From UTCFX2 sp002050125 (GTDB lineage: Bacteria; Chloroflexota; Anaerolineae; Anaerolineales; UBA4823): a stretch of 64,000 nucleotides of DNA. Made by a program: the position numbers and the translations under genes. A model generated the notes under the pieces. That model did no database searches, was not told the DNA's origin, and worked only from the letters and a program-made list of their open reading frames with translations. The stretch spans positions 3,348,001 through 3,412,000 of the forward strand of contig JAOSJQ010000001.1 of the NCBI GenBank assembly GCA_027494035.1. The letters are read 5' to 3'. How positions within the stretch are numbered: the first letter of the stretch is position 1; every line of letters begins with the position of its first letter. Below are positions 1 through 9,622 of this stretch, in pieces.

Positions 1-2
1 AA

Positions 3-644
3 TCAACCTTGCTTAGAGCGATCAACCGGTTGAACGACCTGGCTGACGTAGCAACCAGGTCGGGAACCATTCTACTGGCAATCGCAAATGGCAGCTACCT
101 GGACATATATGACAGAAAAGTCGACGTGATCGAATTGCGGCGCCGCGTGGGAATGGTCTTTGCTCGTCCAGTTGTGCTGCCGTTGACCATCCGCGGAAAC
201 CTGACGTATGCCTTAGAAGTGAAGGGTGAAAAGAACAAGAAAATCCTCGACAACGCGGTTGAACGTAGTTTGCGTCAAGCCGCGCTATGGGACGAAGCTA
301 AAGACCGCCTGGATGAGCCTGCCATGGCTCTCTCCGGTGGACAACAACAACGGCTTTGTCTGGCGCGCAGCCTGGTGTTAGAACCCGAAGTGATCCTGCT
401 AGATGAACCAACTTCGGCATTGGATCCGATTTCTACTTCTAAAGTCGAAGCCACGCTTCAGGAGCTAAAACAAGACTATACTATTGTTCTTGTTCCACAT
501 TCGATCCAGCAAGCTGCACGAATGGCTGATTTTGCTGCTTTCTTTCTACAGGGCAAGTTGGTCGAAAGCGCGCCGGAGAATACGCTTTTTATTACGCCTC
601 AAGACCCGAAAACGCGCGACTACGTAGAAGGTCGATATGGATGA
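3..644 (+). CDS. pstB: Phosphate ABC transporter ATP-binding protein PstB (5' end outside window)
   Basis: ATPase subunit of the high-affinity phosphate importer. The frame is open from the window edge: the first codons read S-T-L-L-R-A-I-N-R-L, the end of a Walker A (GKST) motif, so the true start lies upstream. Counting from the TTG at 9, the ABC signature LSGGQQQR is at about 108-115, Walker B (VILLDEPTSALDP) follows at about 128-140, and the H-loop His is in VPHS. Oddity: the Q-loop position of the usual MVFQ motif reads MVFARP, so Gln is replaced by Ala. phoU follows 63 bp downstream on the same strand, the usual Pst arrangement. Confidence 0.93.
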   Translation, partial: STLLRAINRLNDLADVATRSGTILLAIANGSYLDIYDRKVDVIELRRRVGMVFARPVVLPLTIRGNLTYALEVKGEKNKKILDNAVERSLRQAALWDEAKDRLDEPAMALSGGQQQRLCLARSLVLEPEVILLDEPTSALDPISTSKVEATLQELKQDYTIVLVPHSIQQAARMADFAAFFLQGKLVESAPENTLFITPQDPKTRDYVEGRYG

Positions 645-707
645 GGTAAGGTATGGCTGAAAAGATCTTGTTCAATATTTTATCTAAACGAATCTGAGGG
701 CGCAATT

Positions 708-1397
708 ATGGCGAGAGAAACTCTGGACCGAAAAATCCGTCACCTGTTGGATGAAATCCTTGTCTTAGACAGCATGGTTGAATCCTCGACGAACGAGGCG
801 GTCGACGCGCTCAACCGGCGTGACCTCAAACTGGCTAAGAAAGTCTATGACTTTGACAAACGCATCAACGCACGCCGTTTCGAGTTGGAAAACGATGTGA
901 TTGTCACAATTGCCACTCAGCAGCCCATTATGGCTGGCGATCTTCGCATGGCAGCCTCCATCTTCGAGGTGGTTGGCGAGCTGGAGCGCATGGGCGACTA
1001 TGCCAAGGGCATTGCAAAAATCTGCATGTTGATCGGAGAGCAGCCGCATATTAAACCGCCCGCCGGGATAACAAAAATGGGCGAACTCGTAGTCGACATG
1101 CTCCATCGAGCAATCAACGCCTTCGTCAATCTCGATGTGGACACCGCCCGCGCCATCCCATTTGAAGATGCTCAGGTGGACGCGCTCTACTACCAGGTGT
1201 ATCAAGAATTGATTGGGGTGATTATGGAAAACCCTGCCGCAACCGAGCAGGCAAATTATTTAATGTGGGCTTCGCACAATTTGGAGAGAATGGCGGACCG
1301 CGTGACCAACATTTGCGAACGGACCATCTATTCCGTCACCGGAAAACTGGAAGAACTCAACGGCAGCGATGACGAACAGTTGAATCTAGCCGGTTAG
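708..1397 (+). CDS. phoU: Phosphate signalling/transport regulator PhoU
   Basis: A 229-residue all-helical cytoplasmic protein with two PhoU repeats (about residues 15-105 and 120-205). Each carries the family's E/D-rich metal-binding pattern, seen as ELERMGDYAKGIAKI and NLERMADRVTNICE. PhoU restrains PstSCAB and signals phosphate sufficiency to the PhoR kinase. It starts at ATG 708, directly downstream of pstB and probably co-transcribed with it. The gene ends before a strong hairpin terminator. Length is normal for the family (about 215-240). Confidence 0.96.
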   Translation: MARETLDRKIRHLLDEILVLDSMVESSTNEAVDALNRRDLKLAKKVYDFDKRINARRFELENDVIVTIATQQPIMAGDLRMAASIFEVVGELERMGDYAKGIAKICMLIGEQPHIKPPAGITKMGELVVDMLHRAINAFVNLDVDTARAIPFEDAQVDALYYQVYQELIGVIMENPAATEQANYLMWASHNLERMADRVTNICERTIYSVTGKLEELNGSDDEQLNLAG

Positions 1398-1417
1398 ATC
1401 ACAAAACATCATCATCG

Positions 1418-1449
1418 CCGGCTGGTCAACTGCTTCCAGCCGGTTTTAA
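1418..1449 (+). terminator. Rho-independent terminator after phoU
   Basis: CCGGCTGG (1418-1425) pairs with CCAGCCGG (1436-1443) around a 10-nt loop and is followed by TTTTAATTT. It sits between the convergent phoU and the Ig-like lipoprotein gene and closes the pst-phoU transcript. Confidence 0.75.
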
Positions 1450-2036
1450 TTTACCTGGAATTGCACATAAATCACATCCCCAAACGGTTCCCCGTCAGGG
1501 TTGAATGCCTGCCAGGCGCTGGTGTACACCCCTGGACTCATCGGAGAAGTGAGCAGCATTCGGATCACCGCCTCAGTTCCAGACCGCGCCGGATAGAGCG
1601 CTTGTTTGTTGGCTAATCTAAGTTCGGTCCCCGCAATGAGAACCAGAGAGTATCGTTGATCCCAGTTACAGGTGCCGGTGTTCTTGACTTGCCAGCGTTT
1701 ATCGATCTGCGCCCCTCTGGCAACCAGCGCTCCATCCGGCACCGTCAGATCGGTGACAAATTGCATTCCATTCGTGCAATCTGGGGTAGGAGACGCCTTG
1801 AGGCTCACGGGCGTGGGCGGGATATCCGCCGCGGGTTGAACCATTAGCGTGGGACTCAATGTAAATCCAGCCTCCGGTCCCCCAACTGTTTCTGTCGCAA
1901 TTAAAATGCTGGTGGTTGAAGTCGCTAAAGTGTTCGGCTGCGCTCCTCCCGAACAGCCAAATAGAAGGATGGCAAAAAAGGCAATGCCAATCCAGATGAA
2001 AGCTGGCTGCGTGAAAAAAGGTTGATGGAATTTCAC
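1446..2036 (-). CDS. Lipoprotein with NBR1-like Ig domain
   Basis: A 196-residue secreted protein. The N-terminus has a hydrophobic segment and lipobox (FAILLFGC, Cys near residue 28), then a Ser/Thr/Pro-rich linker. A C-terminal domain of about 110 residues follows, with the pattern of bacterial 'Ig-like, next to BRCA1' domains (KRWQVKNTGTCNWD ... SPGVYTSAWQAFNPDG). Such domains are common on Anaerolineae surface lipoproteins and probably bind other envelope components; no substrate can be named. The start lies 15 bp after recA's stop, so it is likely co-transcribed with recA. Confidence 0.78.
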   Translation of the reverse strand: MKFHQPFFTQPAFIWIGIAFFAILLFGCSGGAQPNTLATSTTSILIATETVGGPEAGFTLSPTLMVQPAADIPPTPVSLKASPTPDCTNGMQFVTDLTVPDGALVARGAQIDKRWQVKNTGTCNWDQRYSLVLIAGTELRLANKQALYPARSGTEAVIRMLLTSPMSPGVYTSAWQAFNPDGEPFGDVIYVQFQVN

Positions 2037-2051
2037 TTGCGCAGATCGAAC

Positions 2052-3150
2052 CTAAACTTCGTCCTCGGTTCCGGCGTCGCCTTCGTCTTCGCCGCCAGAG
2101 GCAAAGGGAAGCTGCCCCTCCATCGCCTGTTGGCGAACTGCGAGTTCGATCTCGTCTGCCAGATCCGGGTTCTGCTTGAGAAAATCTTTGGCGTTTTCCC
2201 GACCTTGTCCCAGCCGAATATCGCCATAGGAGTAGAACGAGCCGCGCTTGACAACGATATCCAGTCCAGCAGCCAGGTCGATCAGGTCGCCGTACCGCGA
2301 AATACCTTCGTTATACATAATATCAAATTCAGCCGTGCGGAATGGGGCTGCCACCTTATTCTTCACCACCCTGACCCGCGTCCGGCTGCCGATGATCTCC
2401 GCCCCCATCTTAATGCTTTGAATACGCCGAACGTCAAGACGAACCGAGGCATAGAACTTCAGTGCCATTCCACCAGTCGTTGTTTCAGGGTTGCCAAACA
2501 TCACGCCAATTTTTTGGCGCAATTGATTTGTAAAGATGACCGCGGTGTTCGTCTGCTTGATTGCGCCGGAGAGTTTGCGCAAGGCTTGCGACATCAGGCG
2601 CGCCTGCATTCCCATTGGAGAATCGCCCATATCGCCTTCAATTTCAGCGCGCGGGACAAGCGCCGCCACTGAATCGATCACGATGATATCAACCGCTCCC
2701 GAGCGAACCAGCGTCTCGGTAATTTCGAGCGCTTGCTCGCCGGTATCCGGTTGGGAAATCAACAGGCTCTCAATATCTACGCCGCAACGCGCGGCATATG
2801 CTGGGTCGAGCGCATGTTCCATATCAATGTAAGCGCATGTCCCGCCCAGCTTTTGCCCTTCAGCCACGATGTGTTGGCAGATTGTGGTCTTACCGGAAGA
2901 CTCAGGCCCATAAACCTCGGTGATCCGTCCGCGCGGGACGCCTCCCACCCCCAGCGCGATATCGAGCGACAGCGCGCCGGTTGGGATTGCATCGAGCGTG
3001 AGTTGGTGGGCTTCGCCCAAGCGCATAATTGAACCATCGCCGTAGCGTTTTGTTATGTCGCTGAGCGCTTTGTCCAATGCAACTTTTCGAGCGCTATCCT
3101 CCGGCTCGATGTATTGTGCTGGTAAGACTGGCGTGCTTTTTTTTTGCCAT
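2052..3150 (-). CDS. recA: Recombinase RecA (start interrupted by an A9 run)
   Basis: Homologous-recombination ATPase that forms filaments on ssDNA and triggers LexA cleavage. In the frame read from the TTG at 3077, Walker A GPESSGKT is at about 57-64, Walker [11 protein letters not shown] follows, then the L2 loop region [14 protein letters not shown], and an acidic C-tail. Similarity to RecA continues upstream of 3077 ([11 protein letters not shown]) without an in-frame ATG. An ATG at 3150 with AGGAG 10 bp upstream enters A9 (complement of 3137-3145). Removing one A gives [12 protein letters not shown] joined in frame to RecA. So the gene probably starts at 3150, with a sequencing indel or slippage at A9; otherwise TTG 3077 is used. 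Confidence 0.93.
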
Positions 3151-3278
3151 GAGCCCCTTCGCTCCTCAGTAGAAATATTTGAGTATCAGAAAAACTGTTA
3201 AACCGGCTAAAACTAGAACAAGTTTTCAGCCAGAGCAAGTTCACAAGTAGGACAAGTTTAGCACAAGCGTTCTATTTG

Positions 3279-4442
3279 TCAAGAGCCAGTCTCCGGAATC
3301 GCTTCAATTGTTGGGTCCAGGGGTTCTGGAGGAGTAAACTGGACTCCTTTCGAAGCTGGTCTTGTAAAATCGAAACCGCGCGTTGAGCGATAAGAAAAAT
3401 AGTTCGCCTGACCCGCCTTGATTTCGATTTCAGTTTTTACCGTCTGGTCTTTAAAATCCAGATATAACAAATATTTTCCTTCAGGGATGTCGCCCAGTAC
3501 CAGATTTTCACTGTAATATGCATCGCTGTTCACCGAACCCTGCGCATACGTGATCGCCTCAAAAACTTGCCTGTTCTCCAGGCTGACCAAACGGACTTTT
3601 AATTGTGGAATCCTGCGCCCGTTTGATTCGACCACCTGCCCAACCAGCATCCCCCAGCCAACCGGCGGCGCAATCCAGAGTTCAGGGTTGCGCGAGCTGA
3701 AAAATGTGTTGTCGCCTATGCGTACTTCAAAATGGAGATGAGGTCCGGATACTTTTCCAGTCTCCCCCACCACCCCGATCACATCGCCAGCGTTCACGCG
3801 TTGTCCTCGGTACACATCCACCCGATCCAGGTGCCCATAGACGGTGTAGAGTACTTTTCCTTTGAAACCAAAATCATGCTTTATCGCAACTGCAATGCCA
3901 TACGGGTCTTTATAGATGTCTTGCACAAAATAGAGACCATACCCGGCGTGGATGACCGTCCCTGAGCCGGCGGCTAGAATCGGCGTCATCTTCGGCGCCG
4001 GGATATCGATCCCGGTGTGAGGCTCGGAGTAGAGCAAATATCCATAACGATAACGCGCCAGCGGCCAATTCACATCGTTGGCTCCGATTGGGCGCGTGAA
4101 GTAAAAATGATCCTCAGGCGTTGGCTCCCAAGGCAGCGGATAAAGCGGGGGACGCCAAAGTGAAATGGTCTGCGTGTCAAAGGCTGGAAAAACAAATTCT
4201 AACGGGTCAAGTTCCAGCGTTGGCGGTAGGCTTATTGAAGATTGATCTTCGAGAATTATGGCGTGCTCTGAAGCCAGTACTGGGGTCGGCGTAGCGAGCG
4301 GCTCCTCCAAGTCAGGCTCGGTTATCGGTGCGCTCTCAGGAGTGGAATCCAAAGCCCGATCTGTTGGCGGTCTCTGCGGCTGGCAGCCGGCTGCCCCCCA
4401 AAAGAATACCATTGCTATCACCAAACTCAAAAGCCGGTTCAC
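3279..4442 (-). CDS. M23 family metallopeptidase, lipoprotein
   Basis: A 387-residue envelope protein with a lipoprotein signal (WGAAGC, Cys20), a Pro/Thr/Glu-rich linker to about residue 110, and a LytM/M23 peptidase domain at about 135-250. The zinc ligands are visible: H142 and D146 in PHTGIDIP, and H237 in PHLHFEV, with H235 as the catalytic His. M23 enzymes cut peptidoglycan cross-bridges; here all metal ligands are kept, so it should be active. A beta-sandwich-like tail follows. It begins 7 bp after the beta-propeller gene on the same strand. Confidence 0.9.
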   Translation of the reverse strand: MNRLLSLVIAMVFFWGAAGCQPQRPPTDRALDSTPESAPITEPDLEEPLATPTPVLASEHAIILEDQSSISLPPTLELDPLEFVFPAFDTQTISLWRPPLYPLPWEPTPEDHFYFTRPIGANDVNWPLARYRYGYLLYSEPHTGIDIPAPKMTPILAAGSGTVIHAGYGLYFVQDIYKDPYGIAVAIKHDFGFKGKVLYTVYGHLDRVDVYRGQRVNAGDVIGVVGETGKVSGPHLHFEVRIGDNTFFSSRNPELWIAPPVGWGMLVGQVVESNGRRIPQLKVRLVSLENRQVFEAITYAQGSVNSDAYYSENLVLGDIPEGKYLLYLDFKDQTVKTEIEIKAGQANYFSYRSTRGFDFTRPASKGVQFTPPEPLDPTIEAIPETGS

Positions 4443-4449
4443 GTGAAAT

Positions 4450-6438
4450 CTAATCTCTTGGCTTTTTAGTAGGCGCCGCGGTTGCCGGGGAGGTTGGTCG
4501 GCGTGTGTTGGTGACCGTCGGCGTCGGGGACATATAGGGCGTGCGCGTGTTTGTCGGGGTCAGCGTAGGCGTGTTGGTGGGCGTGGCTGAAGGGGTTGGC
4601 GATAGAACCGGCGTGGAGGTATTCAACGCAACCCGTGGATAAACCTCCAACATCGCCACAAACCAGTCTAAACCTTGCGGCAGATAGAACTCGTTGAACC
4701 GCAATCCGGAGAAGGAGGTCTTCCAGGTGCTCAAGGATGGCAGCCGCTCCCATCCGTACTCCGCCGCGAGTTGGGTGAAGTCGATCCAGTATCCGGGCGG
4801 AACCTCCCGGCTCTGCATTCCGCCATTTTCATACGCCAACGGGTCGCCTGAATGGCGGGCGAAAGGATCAAATGGCATCACACGCAGTGGAACGCCTTGC
4901 GTGCCGTCCTGGCGGCGCGCCTTTACATACACACGCCAGTACGTCTCAGGACCGTAATCTTCCTTAGCAATTACCATCCATCCAGCTTGTAAGGGCGCTG
5001 AATTGATCTGGATTGCCCGCCCAGTGTACAGCCAGTCGTCGATATATCCCGGTTCAAGCGGGGAAGTGAGCGGAACATAGGCATTTTCTAGAATGCTAAG
5101 GAAATCCCAGCCAATCCTATCCGCAAGGCGCTCTCGTAACGCAATAAAAGCCTCATCCGCCCGATCCTGCAGCATCGGTAGTGGCGCACGTACGCCGTCA
5201 AGTTCCACCATGGCGGCGCGCCCTTGTGAATCAATTAGCTCCTCTTGCGTTTGCGGCAGCCACAAAGGCGGCATGGTCAATAATGCAACTGGCGTAAATT
5301 CCTGGATCAACGACTGCGAAATTGGATTCTTGCCCCAACTGATCCCAAATATCTCGCCGCTCATACTCAGCAGCGGGAAAAGCGCTGCATGGTCGCTCAT
5401 GCGATAGCCGGTCAGATAAGTCTGGTTAGGGGTGTTAAAAGCGGCGCTGATCTTTTGACCGTCCGCGCTCCAGGCGGGCCAGCTGCCTATTGCGATCGGA
5501 TGTGCCTTTAGATCCGGCTGCTGGGCATCCCACAGGTTCAGTCGTTCAATCCCGTCCTGGCTGTAAGCCGACCAGATTATCTTTGTCCCATCCGGCGACC
5601 AGGCGGGGTGTCTTTCGTTGCTATACGGTTCGTTGCTCAGGTTTTGATCACGGTTGTCGCTGCGATCCAAATCTGAAAGCCAAATGTCCATATCGCCGGT
5701 TCTAGTCGAAACGTAGACAATCTGACGACCGCCCGGAGACCAGGTCGGCGCAAAATCGGCAGCCGGGTCATCCGTCAGCCGGATCGCCGGCTGAGACCCA
5801 TCAACAGGGCGGATTAAGATCTCAAGGTTACCGCCTTCTTCATCGGCGATATAGGCTTCATACGCCAGCCACAAGCCATCTGGCGACCAGCTTGGGTTCG
5901 ACTCGTATTCGGGCGTGTTCGTAAGCTGTTCGACTTTCCCGGTTTCCAAACTCATTCGGAAAAGATCGAACTGCCCACCGCGGTTCGAAGCAAATGCCAG
6001 CCAGTTGCCATCCGGACTTACCGCGGGCGCGATGTCGTCCCAATCTCCCATTGTCAGGCGCTTCAAATCGAACGATTCGGGGAAAAAGGCAAATAAATGT
6101 GCGTACCCGGCTTCAGATATTGATAGAAATATCACGGACTGCGGGTCAGCGCCGCTAACAGCAGCGGGCAGAGCAGTCGGAATGACTGTTTCCAATTCCG
6201 GCTCGACATTTTCGGGCGTCGGCGTTAGCGTGACGGTTGGCGTGGGCGACGATGTTGAGGTCGATTGATCCTCAATAACTGCATTAGCTAACGATCCTCC
6301 GGGTCGAAACCGCTTAAGAAATGAGGGTCCCACCAAGAATGCCGCTAGGAGAAGCATTAAGGCTATCAGAACTAACACTGCCATCCGCACAACCGAAAAC
6401 ACCGGCAGATGATTGGATGGTTGATCGCTCTTCGCCAT
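4450..6438 (-). CDS. Membrane-anchored TolB-like beta-propeller protein
   Basis: A 662-residue protein with one N-terminal membrane anchor (about 15-40). A Ser/Thr/Pro spacer follows, then at least five PD40 (WD40-like) repeats between about 105 and 380, recognisable as PAVSPDGNWLAFAS, PSWSPDGLWLAYEA, PTWSPGGRQIVYVS, PAWSPDGTKIIWSA and PAWSADGQKISAA. A second, unassigned domain spans about 400-610, and the C-tail is Thr/Pro-rich. It is probably extracytoplasmic. The function is unknown; the propeller suggests a binding scaffold. First gene of a pair with the M23 peptidase. Confidence 0.82.
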   Translation of the reverse strand: MAKSDQPSNHLPVFSVVRMAVLVLIALMLLLAAFLVGPSFLKRFRPGGSLANAVIEDQSTSTSSPTPTVTLTPTPENVEPELETVIPTALPAAVSGADPQSVIFLSISEAGYAHLFAFFPESFDLKRLTMGDWDDIAPAVSPDGNWLAFASNRGGQFDLFRMSLETGKVEQLTNTPEYESNPSWSPDGLWLAYEAYIADEEGGNLEILIRPVDGSQPAIRLTDDPAADFAPTWSPGGRQIVYVSTRTGDMDIWLSDLDRSDNRDQNLSNEPYSNERHPAWSPDGTKIIWSAYSQDGIERLNLWDAQQPDLKAHPIAIGSWPAWSADGQKISAAFNTPNQTYLTGYRMSDHAALFPLLSMSGEIFGISWGKNPISQSLIQEFTPVALLTMPPLWLPQTQEELIDSQGRAAMVELDGVRAPLPMLQDRADEAFIALRERLADRIGWDFLSILENAYVPLTSPLEPGYIDDWLYTGRAIQINSAPLQAGWMVIAKEDYGPETYWRVYVKARRQDGTQGVPLRVMPFDPFARHSGDPLAYENGGMQSREVPPGYWIDFTQLAAEYGWERLPSLSTWKTSFSGLRFNEFYLPQGLDWFVAMLEVYPRVALNTSTPVLSPTPSATPTNTPTLTPTNTRTPYMSPTPTVTNTRRPTSPATAAPTKKPRD

Positions 6439-6561
6439 AAGATAATTAAACCATCAAAAACGACAAATCAGCGATGAACTTGGCTGCGGCGGTCGAGTTA
6501 ACTAATTTGAAAGGATTTGGTCTCAATTTTCTCACTTTAATAAAAAACCACTATCTCGCAG

Positions 6562-6954
6562 TTACTCCTCAGTCAACACAAATGTTTGTTTTTTGGTGTC
6601 CACAACTTTCCGCTCGATTGAATCGGGTTCGAGGTGAGGATTCTCGAGATCTGGAAGATCGACAAAGAATACTACCGCCTCAAGCGTGTACTCGCCCGGT
6701 TGGAGATCGCCGCGCAAATGCAGGTTCATCTCCATTCTTCGGCTCATGCTTTCGATGACGTCTGCCTCCGCGACAAGCTTGCCCTGTGGGTTGTACACCT
6801 TTAGCTCGGCGCTAGGACGCTTTTGAGAAAGGTCCACTTCGAGATACACTCTCAAGCGCCGCTTATCGGGCCAAAGATCCGCTTGTAATGATCGGATCGT
6901 GACTTCATCTGGGGGCAGCCGCGGCTCAGAAGGGTCAGCGAAAAAGTAATCCAT
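6562..6954 (-). CDS. Conserved hypothetical protein
   Basis: About 130 residues, no signal peptide or membrane segment. I place the start at ATG 6954 (MDYFFADPSEPRLPP) because GGAG lies 4-5 bp upstream; a longer frame to 7026 lacks a ribosome site. The body alternates beta-strand-like segments (VTIRSLQADLWPDKRRLRV, ELKVYNPQGKLVAEADV) with a 'PGEYTLEAVVFFVD' strand, suggesting a small beta-sandwich. I do not recognise a named family. Confidence 0.6.
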   Translation of the reverse strand: MDYFFADPSEPRLPPDEVTIRSLQADLWPDKRRLRVYLEVDLSQKRPSAELKVYNPQGKLVAEADVIESMSRRMEMNLHLRGDLQPGEYTLEAVVFFVDLPDLENPHLEPDSIERKVVDTKKQTFVLTEE

Positions 6955-7177
6955 AGTTCTCCGGTTATCAGGTTGCAAGAATCGTGAAATACGAGCGCTC
7001 CAAAATCCAATAACGGCATACACCATAGGATAATACCGCGATTTGCCCCCGTCAATTCTGTTTATTCAATTAAAGTGTACCACGAAACCCCTGCCAGCCG
7101 GCAACAGCCCATATCCCCCACCAGCCCAGGGTAGGATAAACGGAAAGCAATTTAGATAATCAGATCAAGGGGTCTGA

Positions 7178-8025
7178 CTAGCCGCCCGTCATCCAGGCTA
7201 AACCCACCGTTCCGGGTCCCGCGTGCGTACCGATGACCGGGCTGACCTCAGCCAGGAACGCCTGGACGTTCTCAATGCGCGCGGAAGCCTGCTCTAACAG
7301 TTGAGACGCTTCGTCGTAAGCATCGGCGTGCAAAACTGCCAACCTCACGGGCTGCTTGCCGTTGATGCCCTGCTCCGCCAGCTCAACCAGGCGGTTAAGC
7401 GATTTGGCGCGCGTACGCACGCGCTCGACCGCTTCAACGCGCCCGTCTCGCACCTCAAGAATAGGTTTGATGTTCAACGCTGTACCGAGAAAGCGGCTGC
7501 CCCCGCCGATTCTCCCGCCACGATGGAGGAATTCGAGCGTATCCACGGCAAACACAACTCCCACGTGGTTAACCGCCTGCTCGGCAACCTCTTTCGCCTC
7601 TTTCAGATTCGCGCCCTGTTTTATCGCTTCCGCCGCCTTGAGGACGACGAAACCCATCGCCAGAGAGGTCGTCTCCGAATCTACAATCTCAATCGGAGAA
7701 TTGGCAAAGGATTGTTTCGCCTGAACCGCCGAAGCGATTGTCCCCGATAGTTTTTCGGAGATCAGCACACAGAGAACTTCATCGCCTTTATCCAAATGCT
7801 CTTGATAAGCTTGAAGAAAACTTTTTGGAGTTACCTGAGAGGTGCTGGGCATCTGCTTGGCGTTTTTAGCCGTTCATAGAATTCGCTTGGCTGAATATCA
7901 ACGCCATCTTCGAAGGTTTCATCCCCCCAGATCAACACCTGAGGTACCACTGTGATCGAGTATTCATTTACAAAATTAGCGGGAAGATTCCCCGTGCTAT
8001 CGGTAATCAAAGCGACTTTCGACAT
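7178..8025 (-). CDS. DegV family fatty-acid-binding protein (one-base frameshift)
   Basis: DegV proteins bind acyl chains and serve as fatty-acid kinase carrier subunits. The N-terminal part (ATG 8025, GGAGG 8 bp upstream) reads MSKVALITDSTGNLP, the family's hallmark DSTxDLP-like motif. It loses frame after FYERLKT near 7860. The neighbouring frame then continues as KQMPSTSQVTPKSFLQAY, exactly the expected sequence. Restoring one base beside the A5 run at 7863-7867 gives an uninterrupted protein of about 282 residues, normal for the family. Later motifs (SEKLSGT, HRGGRIGG, GTHAGPGTVGLAW) are intact. Probably a sequencing indel. Confidence 0.85.
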
Positions 8026-8159
8026 CTGCTATTCCTCCAGGCGAGAATAAAAAAAAGATAATTGCTGCAACGCTGACGGTTTCGTTTTATTCTCCTGATG
8101 TAACACGTAAAGGAAGAAATGGTTACGCGATTAATAGTTTTTGTAATTCCAAACGCACC

Positions 8160-8188
8160 TTGACCATTATTCGCTTCCACGCTAAAAT
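8160..8188 (+). promoter_or_regulatory. Promoter of ffh, leaderless-type spacing
   Basis: TTGACC (8160-8165), 17-bp spacer, TAAAAT (8183-8188). The ffh ATG is 8 bp beyond the -10 box, so the predicted transcription start falls on or next to the start codon. No Shine-Dalgarno is present. Confidence 0.65.
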
Positions 8189-8196
8189 GCAATGCT

Positions 8197-9519
8197 ATGT
8201 TCGAAAGTCTGACCCAACGCCTCGATGATGTATTTAAAGGCTTGCGCCGGCGCGGCAAATTGAGCGAGTCCGATGTCGATGCCGCAATGCGCGAAGTCCG
8301 CATGGCGCTATTAGAAGCGGACGTGAACTATGGCGTTGTGAAAGACTTCGTCAGTCGCGTGCGTGAGCGCTCGGTTGGACAAGAGGTTTCAAAGGCGCTG
8401 AACCCCGGTCAGCAAGTGGTGAAAATCGTCAATGAGGAGCTCATTGCCACTTTGGGACCAGCCGAACGGCTGAACCTGGCGGGGCAAAAACCGCGCCCAC
8501 TCATGTTAGTCGGCTTGCAAGGCTCAGGTAAAACCACCGCTGCAGGAAAGCTGGCTCGTTTGCTCCGCTCGCAGGGTGAAAGGGTCATGCTTGTCGCCTG
8601 CGACCCCTATCGTCCGGCGGCGGTGCGCCAACTGGAAACCCTCGGCGAACGTCTGAACGTCCCGGTTGCCTACGAGCCAAATCTCTCCCCGCCGCAGATG
8701 GCGAAGAAGGCTCTCGAACAAGCCCAAAAAGGCGGGTTTACGGTCATGATCCTGGACACCGCCGGGCGGTCTCAGCTTGACCGTGAGCTGATGGATGAGC
8801 TTCAAGCAATCCAAACCCAGGTCCAGCCAGCCGAGATCCTGCTCGTGGTCGATTCGATGATTGGTCAAGAATCAGTCAACATCGCCAAGGGGTTTAGAGA
8901 ATCAATCCCGGTCACCGGTTTGGTACTCACGAAGATCGAAGGCGATGCGCGCGGCGGCGCGGCAATTTCCATCCGGGCGGTAACCGGCATTCCGATAAAG
9001 TTCCTCGGAACCGGCGAGGCGCTCGACGCCCTCGAAGTCTACGATCCGCAACGGTTGGCGGGGCGGATTTTGGGCATGGGCGATATCCTCGGATTGATTG
9101 AAAAGGCTGAAGCTGCCTACGACGAAAAGACCGCGCGCGAACAAGCTGAAAAATTGATGGCGGGTGAGTTCTCACTGCAAGATTTCGCCGATCAACTCAA
9201 ACAACTGCGAAAAATGGGCCCGCTTGGGCAGATTATGGAGATGCTCCCTGGAGGCATGAGCCAGATTGCTAAACAAGTCTCTCCCCAAGACGCAGAGAAG
9301 CAGCTAAAACTCACGGAAGCGATTATCAACTCGATGACGCGCGAAGAGCGCTGCCGCCCCGAAGTTCTAAACGCTTCCCGCAGACGGCGGATTGCAGCCG
9401 GCTCTGGCACGCAAGTCCAGGATGTAAATCGTCTGATCAAGCAGTTCCGAGAAGCTCAGAAGCTTTTTAAAAACTTCAAGAAATCTGGCATGCGCGGTAT
9501 GCCGCGATTGTTCGGATAA
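8197..9519 (+). CDS. ffh: Signal recognition particle GTPase Ffh
   Basis: A 440-residue SRP54 protein that, with SRP RNA, delivers nascent membrane and secreted proteins to FtsY. The N domain covers about 1-90 and the G domain about 95-295, with G1 GLQGSGKTT (107-115), DTAGR (G3) and TKIEGDARGG (G4). A Met-rich M domain follows (QLRKMGPLGQIMEMLPGGM ... SRRRRIAAGSGT). First gene of the conserved ffh-rpsP-khpA-rimM operon. Confidence 0.98.
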   Translation: MFESLTQRLDDVFKGLRRRGKLSESDVDAAMREVRMALLEADVNYGVVKDFVSRVRERSVGQEVSKALNPGQQVVKIVNEELIATLGPAERLNLAGQKPRPLMLVGLQGSGKTTAAGKLARLLRSQGERVMLVACDPYRPAAVRQLETLGERLNVPVAYEPNLSPPQMAKKALEQAQKGGFTVMILDTAGRSQLDRELMDELQAIQTQVQPAEILLVVDSMIGQESVNIAKGFRESIPVTGLVLTKIEGDARGGAAISIRAVTGIPIKFLGTGEALDALEVYDPQRLAGRILGMGDILGLIEKAEAAYDEKTAREQAEKLMAGEFSLQDFADQLKQLRKMGPLGQIMEMLPGGMSQIAKQVSPQDAEKQLKLTEAIINSMTREERCRPEVLNASRRRRIAAGSGTQVQDVNRLIKQFREAQKLFKNFKKSGMRGMPRLFG

Positions 9520-9622
9520 GCGCGGGCATGAGTGTTATAACGGCCTCCTTCAGCCACCCTCTCAACGCTCAGTATGTTCGCATCAATCGTTACATATGTT
9601 ATCTATGAAGGAGATTTGATCT

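Noticed and set aside
765..1205. Long reverse frame inside phoU
   Set aside because: Mirror frame of a clear gene; no ribosome site or protein motif.
4500..4620. GTxGGxGT-rich repeats resembling a satellite or CRISPR-like array (also 30400-30560, 32500-32680, 47700-47900)
   Set aside because: They are Thr/Pro-rich linkers of secreted proteins read on the minus strand, with no fixed unit length or spacers. No CRISPR array is present.
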